Assembly (NCBI RefSeq): GCF_932276165.1
Contig: NC_063983.1
Span: 6,269,501 to 6,333,500 of the forward strand
Source of the DNA: Plutella xylostella
Lineage: Eukaryota > Arthropoda > Insecta > Lepidoptera > Plutellidae
Direction of reading: 5' to 3'
Length of the DNA stretch: 64,000 nucleotides
The position numbers were made by a program, and so were the translations under genes. Positions 45,779 to 55,486 of the stretch are shown here, piece by piece (position 1 is the first letter of the stretch; each line of letters opens with the position of its first letter). Under the pieces are notes generated by a model, which was not told the DNA's origin, searched no databases, and saw only the letters and a program-made list of their open reading frames with translations.

Positions 45779-46049
45779 ATTAAACACAGATTATGCGATA
45801 TGAGAAGAATTTTATACAAAATTATAGTATATATTTTAATTGATATACGTAATGTATGTTATACGAATCGATATTAGTCCTCGTGAGTGTTAGTTATTTT
45901 GATATTATATGAAATGTACGATATACCAATTGAATCTTATACCTTATGAAAATATAGATTTTGTTGTTATACGTAACGTTCATTATATGTTGTGAACGTT
46001 ATTAATGTGAAATTATACATTTCGTTTTTATACGTCGCAATACGCACCC

Positions 46050-46058
46050 AAAGAGGAT
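46050..46058. repeat. Target duplication, right copy (AAAGAGGAT)
   Basis: Second copy of the 9-bp duplication; the satellite unit resumes immediately with TACAGGTGTCAG. Confidence 0.85.
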
Positions 46059-47194
46059 TACAGGTGTCAGTAAGTGGAAGAATGCTGAAATCTGGGGAAA
46101 AAATACATATTTCACAAAGTTTTTTTAAATTTTCAGCTGAAAATGCTGATAAGACCACAACGTCTGCTAGTTTTTATGATCGGCACTGATGATTGCTGAA
46201 AACAATTTTCAGGATTTTCAACTCACATGAGTACCTCTTCAGTTATAGGTAAATAGGTATTTAGCGGCCTAAGTCAAAATGTTACACTCATACCCTCAGA
46301 TACCCAAGAAGCAGGTGGAAAGCCACGACCAGACCTAGTTTAAATCGAAGGTTCGTTATGTACCAACAGCTGAAAGAAGTTTCATTAACATTGAAAGAGG
46401 ATTACAGGTGCCTGTAAGAAGAAGAATGCTGAATTCTGGGGAAAAATTAGACATTTCCCAAAGTTTATTGAGATTTTAGGTGGAAATCCTCATGAATCCC
46501 CTAGAAGCAGGTGGAAAGCCACGACTAGACCTAGTTTAAATCGAAGGTTGGTTAATAACCAACAGCTGAAAGAAGTTTCATCAACATTGAAAGAGAATAA
46601 CAGGTTCCTGTAAGAAGATGAATGCTGAATTTCGGGAAAAAAAATACACATTTAATAAAGTTTATTGACATTTTAGATGGAAACCCTCATGGATCCCCTA
46701 GAAGTAGTTGGAAAGCCACAACCAGACCTAGTTTAAATCAAAGGCTGGTTAAGTACCAACAGCTGAAAGAAGTTTCATCAACATTGAAAGAGGATTACAG
46801 GTGTCAGTAAGAAGAAGAATGCTGAAATCTGGGGAAAAAATACATATTTCAGAAAGTTTTTTAAAATTTTCAGCTGAAAATGCTGATAAGACAACAACGT
46901 CTGCTAGTTTTTATGATCGGCACTGATGATTGCTGAAAACCATTTTCAGGATTTTCAGCTCACATGAGTACATCTTCAGTTATAGGTAAATAGGTATTTA
47001 GCGGCCTAAGTCGAAATATTACACTCATACCCTCAGATACCCTAGAAGCAGGTGGAAAGCCACGACCAGACCTAGTTTAAATCGAAGGTTGATTAAGTAC
47101 CAACAGCTGAAAGAAGTTTCATCAACATTGAAAGAGGATTACAGGTGTCAGTAAGAAGAAGAATGCTGAAATCTGGGAAAAAATACATATTTCA
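46050..47194 (+). repeat. Higher-order tandem array, middle block (direct orientation)
   Basis: Continuation of the left block after the insertion. Anchors at 46330, 46526, 46723 and 47067 give spacings 196, 197, 344 (S S L). The last unit is cut inside ATACATATTTCA at the inversion point. Confidence 0.92.
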
Positions 47195-48850
47195 ATGTTG
47201 ATGAAACTTCTTTCAGATGTTTGTACATAACCATCCTTCGATTGAGACCAGGTCTGGTCGTGGCTTCCCACCTGCTTCTAGGGTATCTGAGGGTATGAGT
47301 GTAATATTTCGACTTAGGCCGCTAAATACCTATTTACCTATAACTGAAGAGGTACTCATGTGAGCTGAAAATCCTGAAAACGGTTTTCAGCAATCATCAG
47401 TGCCGATCATAAAAACTAGCAGACGTTGTGGTTTTATCTGCATTTTCAGCTGAAAATTTTAAAAAACTTTGTGAAATATGTATTTTTTCCCCAGAATTCA
47501 GCTTTCTTCCACTTACTGACACCTGTAATCCTCTTTCAATGTTGATGAAACTTCTTTCAGATGTTTGTACATAACCATCCTTCGATTGAGACCAGGTCTG
47601 GTCGTGGCTTTCCACCTGCTTCTAGGGTATCTGAGGGTATGAGTGTAATATTTCGACTTAGGCCGCTAAATACCTATTTACCTATAACTGAAGAGGTACT
47701 CATGTGAGCTGAAAATCCTGAAAATGGTTTTCAGCAATCATCAGTGCCGATCATAAAAACTAGCAGACGTTGTGGTCCTAACAGCATTTTCAGCTGAAAA
47801 TTTTAAAAAACTTTCTGAAATATGTATTTTTTCCCCAGAATTCAGCTTTCATCTTCTTACAGGAACCTGTAATCCTCTTTCAATGTGGATGAAACTTCTT
47901 TCAGCTGTTGGTACTTAACCAACCTTCGATTTAAACTAGGTCTAGTCGTGGCTTTCCACCTGCTTCTAGGGGATTCATGAGGATTTCCACCTAAAATCTC
48001 AATAAACTTTGGGAAATGTCTATTTTTTCCCCAGAATTCAGCATTCTTCTTCTTACAGGCACCTGTAATCCTCTTTCAATGTTAATGAAACTTCTTTCAG
48101 CTGTTGTTACATAACCAACCTTCGATTTAAACTAGGTCTGAACGTGGCTTTCCACCTGCTTCTTGGGTATCTGAGGGTATGAGTGTAATATTTCGACTTA
48201 GGCTGCTAAATACCTATTTACCTATAACTGGAAAGGTACTCATGTGAGCTGAAAATCCTGAAAATGGTTTTTAGCAATTATCAGTGCCGATCATATTAAC
48301 CAGCAGACGTTGTGGTTTTGTGCGCGTTTTCAGCTGAAAATTTTAAAAAACTTTGTGAAATATGTATTTTTTCCCCAGAATTCAGCATTCTTCCTCTTAC
48401 TGACACCTGTAATCCTCTTTCAATGTTGATGAAACTTCTTTTAGCTGTTGGTACTTAACCAACCTTCGATTTAAACTAGGTCTGGTCGTGGCTTTCCACC
48501 TGCTTCTAGGGTATCTGAGGGTATGAGTGTATTATTTTGACTTGGGCCGCTAAATACCTATTTACCTATAACTGAAGAGGTACTCATGTGAGCTGAAAAT
48601 CCTGAAAATAGTTTTCAGTAATCATCATTGCCGATCATATAAACCAGCAGACGTATTGTTCTTATCAGCATTTTTGGCTGAAGTTTTTAAAAAACTTTGT
48701 GAAATATGTATTTTTTCCCCAGATTTCAGCATTCTTCTTCATACTGACACCTGTAATCCTCTTTCAATGTTGATGAAACTTCTTTCAGGTGGTGTTACTT
48801 AACCAGCCTTCGATTTAAACTAGGTCTGGTCGTGGCTTTCCGACTCCTTC
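47190..48850 (-). repeat. Higher-order tandem array, right block (inverted orientation)
   Basis: Same units in reverse complement. CTAGGTCTG anchors at about 47250, 47593, 47936, 48132, 48476 and 48820 give 343, 343, 196, 344, 344. The unit read inward from 47936 begins as an S2 type (GGTTCCTGTAAGAAGATGAA) and changes to L type (GGAAAAAATACATATTTCAG), so it is a recombinant. Confidence 0.92.
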
Positions 48851-49083
48851 GTGGTTGAAACGTCATCCACTTATGGAGAATATATTTTTAAAAAATTATT
48901 TTGCTTTTTATTTTGCGGTTTGGTCATTCGATGTTTTAAATTTTAATTATTTAATACATTTGTATTTAGTTATATGAAATTAGCCTTAATTTTGAATAAT
49001 ATGTGTGGTACAAATCGTAACCTTCTTAATTTGGTCGCCTACACTTAGGCTGCTAACTTTAGGCTGCCAACTTCACACTGGTT

Positions 49084-49300
49084 AGCCAGCCAGATAAGCT
49101 GGCAGGTGCTAACTGCCAGGCCCAGGGTGTCGAACGTAGGCGGACGTATATTATGTTTATTATTAGGTACCTAATAATAAACGTCCGCCTATGTTTGCAC
49201 ATCTGGCAACAATAAAGCCAGTACCGTTCGGTCAGCTTGCACCCCATTGGTCAAGGGCGAGCTATTGATGGCTGATGCCTGCAAAAGAAAATGATCCTTA
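49084..49300. repeat. Perfect-palindrome hairpin GGCGGACG...GTACC...CGTCCGCC
   Basis: 49138-49190: TAGGCGGACGT, then GTTTATTATTAG GTACC TAATAATAAAC as a perfect palindrome, then GTCCGCCTA. Possibly a short MITE abutting the right end of the foldback structure. Confidence 0.6.
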
Positions 49301-50132
49301 CGGGGGTCCCGACTTTATTTTGCGATAGTACATGTTGATTCGTCAATCGAGAAGGTCCCTTTCATATTATCCAATAATGAACTATTAATTAGTGGTATTT
49401 ATCCCCAACTATTAAACAACGTTACTTTTTGCTATTGAATACTGAAGATCCTACAGGTTGAGTGGTAGAGAACTGTTTAAGCTTTAATTTCTCCTGATGG
49501 CGTCGCTAGTATACTTTATATAAACAAAATAGATCTTAATTGATAAGCTTAAGTTGTTAACAACGGGAAAATGAATGTAGATGTAACGATAACACAATAA
49601 TAATTGAAATATTCATTCCAGTAATGCTATTGTCTGTAGGGAGTATTTTCAGAGCGAAAAAGGAAAGTTCCGGGAAGCGATAATTAAACATCAGTACAAT
49701 AGAACCGCCCTATAGTTTAGAATTTAGCTCTTATGACCTACGTATTAAAGACCGTATTGTTAGTAAGCCGGTGTATGTGACCCCCAGTGTACCACAGAGT
49801 TGTATGAAATTATTCATGCTGCGCAAATGCGTACATTTGACCTCGGGTCTTAGGGAAATGGGTAAAATAAGCCCTATTACGTTATGCTTAGCGTTGTATG
49901 TTCAATGTGTGGAAAGGACCGGTCAAGTGTGAAATTTTGTCTTATTTTGGGTCGTATTTTTTTCAGAGCTTCATTTCCTACCGCAGTTATTATTATCAAT
50001 ATTTACATACTGTCAATAGGGTAAATTGTTATTTAAAATGAAAGCCAGTCTACCAAAATAGTAACACATACCTATGTAATTGTAGGTACCTACACTACGT
50101 ATTAACTGCTTCACTTTTGTGTATCCCAATCC
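49301..50132. other. Non-coding, nothing recognised
   Basis: No protein similarity, no shared repeats. Confidence 0.45.
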
Positions 50133-50345
50133 TAATCCTAACTAATATTATAAATGCGAAAGTAACTGTGTCTGTCTGTCTGTCTGTTACTCTTTCACGC
50201 CAAAACTACTGAACGGATTTGAATGTCATTTGGTATACATACGGTATAGACCCTGGGAAAGAACATAGGCTACTTTTTATCCCGGAATTCCCACGGGTAA
50301 ACTTTTTAAGGCGAAGCGAAGCGCGCTAGAAAAGCTAGTTATGTA
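50133..50345 (-). repeat. Lepidopteran GAGCTTCGCTTCGCC repeat, inverse copy
   Basis: CCTAACTAATATTATAAATG CGAAAGTAAC, then (TCTG)n, GCCAAAACTACTGAACGGAT, CATAGGCTACTTTTTATCCC and GGCGAAGCGAAGCGCGC: the reverse orientation of 20319-20478, with more of the middle retained. Confidence 0.75.
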
Positions 50346-50687
50346 ATAAAAATACTGTTATTGTGTCATCTCATTTTCACATAACACAAAGTACCTACCT
50401 CACTGAGATTTAGTTTGTATCCTCATCGTCTGTCGAGTAATGTACATTACATACTAATAATTAACCAAATTGTAATGTAATGTATTGTAATGTATTTTAC
50501 AGTATTGTACTTTACATTTTGAGTACAGTTTCCAAACTTTTTCCTTGACACCCTGTGTATTTAAATACACATCAAGCAATAATATAACAAAAATAAAAAG
50601 TATTATAATTATGCCATTTAACCATCATAAAAAATAAAATAAAACTCGTTATGGTAGAAATAATATAATGACTCATCTCATGTAGCC

Positions 50688-52310
50688 CTGACGATAAACC
50701 GCATTCAAGCTCTTCCTATAGCAGCATCAAGTGCATTCTACTTCTCACCGGCTACTGAATCAGATATAAAAAGGATTATTCTCTCCATCCCAAGCAAGGC
50801 GGTAGGTAATGACGGCATTGGTCGTGATATGCTGCTCCCCATTCTCCAATCCATCCTATCTCCTATTACCTACATCATTAACTTCTCCTTATCCTCAGGC
50901 ACGTTTCCTGTCCTTTGGAAATATGCCTTCATGGTTCCCGTTCCCAAAATCTCAAAACCTGTAGAGTTCAAGCACTACCGGCCTATTTCCATCCTACCAT
51001 TTCTTTCTAAGGTCCTTGAACGGGTGGTGATGAGACAGTTCTCAAATTTCCTTTCACGTAATAATCTCCTAAATCCTTATCAGTCGGGATTTCGTCCATC
51101 CCATAGTACCTGCTCTGCCCTAATTAAAATAACAGACGACTTTCGTAAGGCCGTGGACGAACGCCAATTAACTCTCCTGACACTCCTTGATTTTAGCAAC
51201 GCGTTCAACTGCGTGGATCATGACATCCTCTTGTCCATACTCCGATCTCTCAATATATCTGGTTTAGTAGCCGAGTGGTTCACTTCGTATCTGTGTGGTC
51301 GCCGACAACGCATCCGCACGGATAACGTTGAATCGGATTGGTGTGATGTAACAGCCGGCGTTCCGCAGGGTGGTGTCCTTTCCCCTATCCTGTTTTCTGT
51401 ATTCATCAACACCCTTGTATCCGTCCTTAACTATAGCTCTTACCACCTGTACGCTGACGACCTTCAGTTATATGTTTCATGTGGTCCCGATGATGTCCTA
51501 GAGGCTATTAACAAGATGAGTGCCGATCTCGAAGCAGTCAAAACTTGGACAGCTCATTATGGTCTACTTGTTAATCCCTCAAAGACGCAAGTTATGTTTG
51601 TGGGCAGCAGGTTTCACCTGGCCAGACTTGGCCCATTACCACCTGTCGTGTTCGACGGAATTAGCTTGTCATATTGTGACAATGTGAAAAATCTTGGTCT
51701 CCACATACAGAGCAATTTGTCTTGGGAGCTGCAGGTTTCTGAGGTCAGCCGTAAGATCTATGCATCCATGCATGGACTTAAACGCCTACAGAACTTCCTG
51801 CCGTACTCTACCAAAGTTACGCTAGTCAACTCATTGTTGCTCCCAATTATTGATTATGCAGATGTGTGCTACCCTGATCTCACCGAAGAGCTACTTGATA
51901 AACTCGACCGTCTGCTCAACTTATGCATTCGCTATATTTTTGGCCTGCGTAAGTATGATCATGTCTCTGATTTTCGTAACAAACTCAAGTGGCTCAATAT
52001 CCGTCACAGAAGGAATGCTCATATTTTATCCCTCGTTCATAGTATAGTCTATAATTCTTGTGCCCCATCCTACCTAACAGAACGCTTCACGTTCTTCGAC
52101 TTTTCTGACCGTCCTCAACGGTCAAGTCGCAATCTTCTCTTTCGTACCCCAGAGCATAATGCGGCAGGGTATTCTGATTCTTTCACTGTGACAGCGGTTC
52201 GCTTGTGGAACAAGTTACCACTGGATATAAGGCAAACTAAGTCTATAGATCTTTTTAAATCTAAAGTTCGTCTCCACTACCTCCAAGAGCAGAACATTCA
52301 GCTTAACTGA
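50688..52310 (+). pseudogene. LINE ORF2: reverse transcriptase domain (truncated)
   Basis: The first Met is at 50829, but the same frame is coding from about 50688 (LPIAASSAFYFSPATES, then SIPSKAVGNDGIGRDML), so the protein is cut at its 5' side and the endonuclease is missing. RT motifs in order: FKHYRPISILPFLSKVLERV, NPYQSGFRPSHSTCSA, LLDFSNAFNCVDHDIL, GVPQGGVLSPILFSVFINT, the catalytic YADD (TAC codon at 51450) in HLYADDLQLYV, and VNPSKTQVMFVGS. The C-terminal block FTVTAVRLWNKLPLDIRQTK closes the protein. Within the retained part no stop or frameshift occurs, so the insertion is probably young. RT alone cannot nick a target, so the copy is not autonomous. Confidence 0.9.
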
Positions 52311-52506
52311 TCCCTATCTATGTGATGATGATGATAGTAATTTTAAGTTTATGTATGTATATGTGTATGTATGTAATATATGTATGTATGTATGTATCAT
52401 GTATATAATTATTTACTTATATTGTATTGGTATAGTTATATTAATATTTTGGTTAGGTATTCAATTTAGACCATCTTCTATCGTAAGCACTACCAATCAC
52501 TTTTTC

Positions 52507-52603
52507 AACATCACCAAAGGTTAACTGGTAGAAAATGCTGCTAGCATTAAGTTCGCCTTTGTAACAATTTATTTTGTTCAATAAAGAGTTTAATAATAAT
52601 AAT
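52507..52603 (+). repeat. LINE 3' tail, copy 2
   Basis: CATCACCAAAGGTTAACTGG, hairpin ATGCTGCTAGCAT, GTTCGCCTTTGTAACAATTT, CAATAAAG and (TAA)n; counterpart of 2503-2611. Confidence 0.75.
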
Positions 52604-52607
52604 GTAG

Positions 52608-53740
52608 TAAACATTTTCAGCCGGACGCCCCTAGGGATGGAAGTACCGCATTTCGGCCTGAAAGTTAGAACAGTGCCAAATACGAAATAAACATTATTCC
52701 CGCGAGGAAAGTTTGTAACGTTGACAGCAAAGTGAATTAATTATGTATATTTATATAACTTCCTGCTTTTTCCTGTAAGCTTCGCTTTGCCTTAAAAGGA
52801 TTTCCCGTGAGAATGCCTAGATAAAAAGTATTGTATGTCCTTTAAGTGTCTTTTATAATATAATGTTATTTAATGTGCTAAGCTGAATCATTATCATGAC
52901 AATGTTGAGAAATGACAACGTTTATTGCGCGGCTAAATTTAAAGATGCCAGCATCTACACTTAAAGTTAAGACCAAGACCCACTAGCGCCGCTAATTGAA
53001 AAAAACAATCACAACTTCTATTTCATTGAAAGCGCTTTTCCCAAAACTGCTACGTTTCACGCCCTGTACATGCTTATTCCATTTTTTAGTACCTATCTCC
53101 CTATAATGATTAAAAATACGCACCCTTGCCAATGAGGATCTTGAAGCTTAATACTAACAGTATTACAGTAGTACATCGTAATTTTTATAGCTGCAAAAAC
53201 ATTTTAATAATTTGCTATTACACATTATCTACAACATTATTAATTAATGGTAAAAAAGCATGGATCCAAAACGATACAGAAAATACCGGTACATGGGCGT
53301 TCAAAATGCCTTTATGTTTCAGTTGCGGTTAAAATAACATTATACGCTTTTTTCTAAGAAAAACCGGGAAAATGCTGCCGTCGGTAGTCCGAATTCCCTT
53401 CGCTTATTTCCGGAACAATCAAAATAAATCAAAAGATTATTTGGTATGAAAATGGAATAGCGCCCGTTGGTTACTTTTTTATTGCAACTGAAACTCGTAT
53501 TGTTTATTTTATCAGATAGAGGCAAAAAGTGTGTTTGTGATGATTTGGCCTGACTAGGTAAAATAATTTCTTTTTTTCCATTACACTTGTTGAATTTTAG
53601 GTAATTATAAGATAATATTTCCTTTCGTTTTTCTTTATTTTAACTATACACTTTAAATGAATGAAAATCATGCTGTACTTATGTAAGTAGGTACGCTACT
53701 TTCAAATAAGACGACTTAAGCGTTATCGGATTGATGTAGG
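52608..53740. other. Non-coding; eroded GAGCTTCGCTTTGCC repeat
   Basis: 52764-52860 (GTAAGCTTCGCTTTGCCTTA, TTTCCCGTGAGAATG) is a decayed relative of 20319-20478. Nothing else recognised. Confidence 0.45.
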
Positions 53741-53834
53741 TAGTAAGGGGCAGATAAACCTGACCCCCCTCAGGAGCATTGTTAGTATGAGGAGGGGGGG
53801 GGGGTCAGGTTTCTTTGCACCTGACCGTACCTAC
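53741..53834. repeat. CCTGACCCCCCTC palindromic MITE, copy 2
   Basis: AAGGGGCAGATAAACCTGAC CCCCCTC ... GGGGGGGGGTCAGGTTTCTT and CACCTGACCGTAC. Same family as 12952-13038. Confidence 0.65.
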
Positions 53835-53944
53835 CTACTCGCCATTAAATTAAATTCATTTCTCACAATTCGTCAGACATTAGGTAAATTAAACTATTCG
53901 TTTTAGTACCCTATCCTATTTATGTCTCTTTTAGTCCATCCATC

Positions 53945-54033
53945 CAAAGGTTGTCTGGAAGAGATCGCTATAAATAAGCGATAAGACCGCCTTTTGTACC
54001 CTAGTTAAGTGTTTATGTAAAATTATTTCTTTA

Positions 54034-54077
<44 letters not shown>

Positions 54078-54122
54078 CCTACTCTGTAGGTGTACAAATA
54101 AAGAGTACTTTATCTATCTACG
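53945..54122 (+). mobile_element. LINE 3' tail with an inserted (TA)n run
   Basis: GGTTGTCTGGAAGAGATCGC TATAAATAAGCGATAAGACC GCCTTTTGTAC is the well-known 3' end hairpin of an abundant lepidopteran LINE, ending GTGTACAAATAAAGAGTACT and (TATC)n. A (TA)n microsatellite occupies 54039-54075. Confidence 0.65.
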
Positions 54123-55484
54123 AGTATCTATAATAATATTACCTAAATGCAGCCCGAGAAGATAATTTTAATCTGACTGTTGACCTTTTTGACATTTTTA
54201 ATCGTATTTATATTTAACTTTTGGAACCAAAATGGACAAACGGCAAAAGCATTCATTTAGCCTGGGACATGCACAGTTGCATAGGTGCAACAATAAAAAA
54301 AATGGGACACCTTGTAACCTCATTGTGTCAGTGAGTGTGGTGAGAGCGCGGCAGTCGCGGCACAACCTTCGTACTGGCAACTTGTAACCGCACGAACTAA
54401 AAGGATGCGTTCCAATTTTAAATTTTCGCCCTGGGAATAAAAAGTAAATGTTGCGTTCCTAAATTAAATTTGGACCTATTTTTATTATATTTCGTTATTC
54501 GATTGTTTTTGTGTTCGGATTTTGGTTCGATAGTTATTGCGAGTGCGTTTTTTTAAATGTGATTTCATGATAACAAGTGTTTATTTCTTATTTTTGTTAG
54601 TATTTGTTTAAGGTTTAGATCAAAAAACATAATGGTTAAGAACACATAATGATGTGATGTGTGTAATGTGAGTAGAAAATTTAAAAAAAAAAGTGTTTTG
54701 AAGCTGTTTAAAAACTGCATTGAAACATAAAATATGCACTAACTTGTGAAATATTTAATGGTGAGTGAGTTACATTTTAGGTTGATGGGTTCTTATGCGA
54801 ATATATAAACAAATAAAAACTCAAATGGCTTTTATATAATTATAATGACTGCAGACTTCATTTCTTAAGTCTCTCGATCGCATTCTTAAAACTTGTGAGC
54901 TGAAAATACTTGCTGACTGCTTCAAAATCGAATTTCAAGTTTTCCAATTAAAGGCATTAAATGCCGTTTTGGGGTGTATTTTAAGCTGCAAACTCAGGGA
55001 AAGCGGATTTCAATTCGAATTTGTACAGAAACTTCCAGTGAATTTCATAAATCGCTGTGTGAAGTGATTTAAGCTCTCAATTTATTGAAAGAATATCAAT
55101 GGAATGAAAAAGTTAGACATAAATTTTATTAATCACGCCAGATATTTTATGTTAGAATAATAATATTAGGTACCTACAGTTTTTTTACTATAAGCATATT
55201 TTGCTAATTTGTGTATACAGTACCTGAACAAGTTCCCGTTTTTTAACTAAGCATGTCTACGATATTGCTAAATTTTAATGTTGTACCTTCAGAATCGAAA
55301 ACATGGTTTGGAAAATGATATTTTCAAAAAAAATGATATTTTTTACTTTTCCAAATTATTTTCATCCCAAAGTTGAAATGGTGTTTAAATGAGTTTTTTA
55401 TTTTATTATAAAAATATAAAGGTAGCAGACTCTGCTAAGAGTTTATGGGTACTAACTCAAAACTCTTTAGTAATAATTTAGGAA
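54123..55484. other. AT-rich non-coding stretch
   Basis: 54300-54420 is locally GC-richer. No gene recognised. Confidence 0.4.
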
Positions 55485-55486
55485 TA

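Larger units (their letters stand above)
39576..46049. mobile_element. GGGT-ended DNA transposon (non-autonomous) carrying a DIRS element
   Basis: Left end GGGTAAGTAATACGAGGTAT AAAAACG; right end, inverted, GGGTGCGTATTGCGACGTAT AAAAACG. The first 27 bases match at 20 or more positions. It is flanked by a 9-bp duplication, AAAGAGGAT, at 39567-39575 and 46050-46058. A GGG start with an 8-9 bp duplication fits Mutator-like or Merlin elements; the superfamily is not proven. Without the DIRS insertion it is about 830 bp. It has no transposase, many TATAAC/GTTATA phrases in both ends, and two copies of a 151-bp GC-rich repeat. Confidence 0.8.
35658..49083. mobile_element. Foldback-like palindromic element (13.4 kb with nested insertions)
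   Basis: The outer 240 bases at each end (35658-35900 and 48840-49083) are inverted copies of each other: AACCAGTGTGAAGTTGGCAG at the left matches CTGCCAACTTCACACTGGTT at the right, with only a few differences and a 3-base indel. Inward, both ends pass into the same tandem array, in opposite orientations, and remain collinear for about 1.1 kb. Removing the 6.47-kb insertion leaves about 6.94 kb consisting almost wholly of repeats. Long TIRs made of tandem units are the hallmark of foldback elements (FB, Galileo of Drosophila). No transposase is present and I see no clear target duplication, so an inverted duplication of a satellite block is an alternative. Confidence 0.7.
50676..52607 (+). 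mobile_element. 5'-truncated jockey/CR1-like LINE
   Basis: Coding begins abruptly at about 50685, with non-coding DNA before it, and ends with a 3' UTR, CAATAAAGAG and TAATAATAAT at 52603. ATGTAG at 50680-50685 and 52602-52607 may be a short target duplication. The 3' tail (52507-52603) is shared with 2503-2611. Confidence 0.85.

Noticed and set aside
35640..49100. Target-site duplication of the foldback structure
   Set aside because: Flanks (AATAGTC left, AGCCAGCC right) share no convincing direct repeat of 4-10 bases in any register tried.
54763..54780. ATG followed by GTGAGTG as a host first exon
   Set aside because: One codon before a donor-like sequence, with no supporting frame or acceptor; chance is sufficient.
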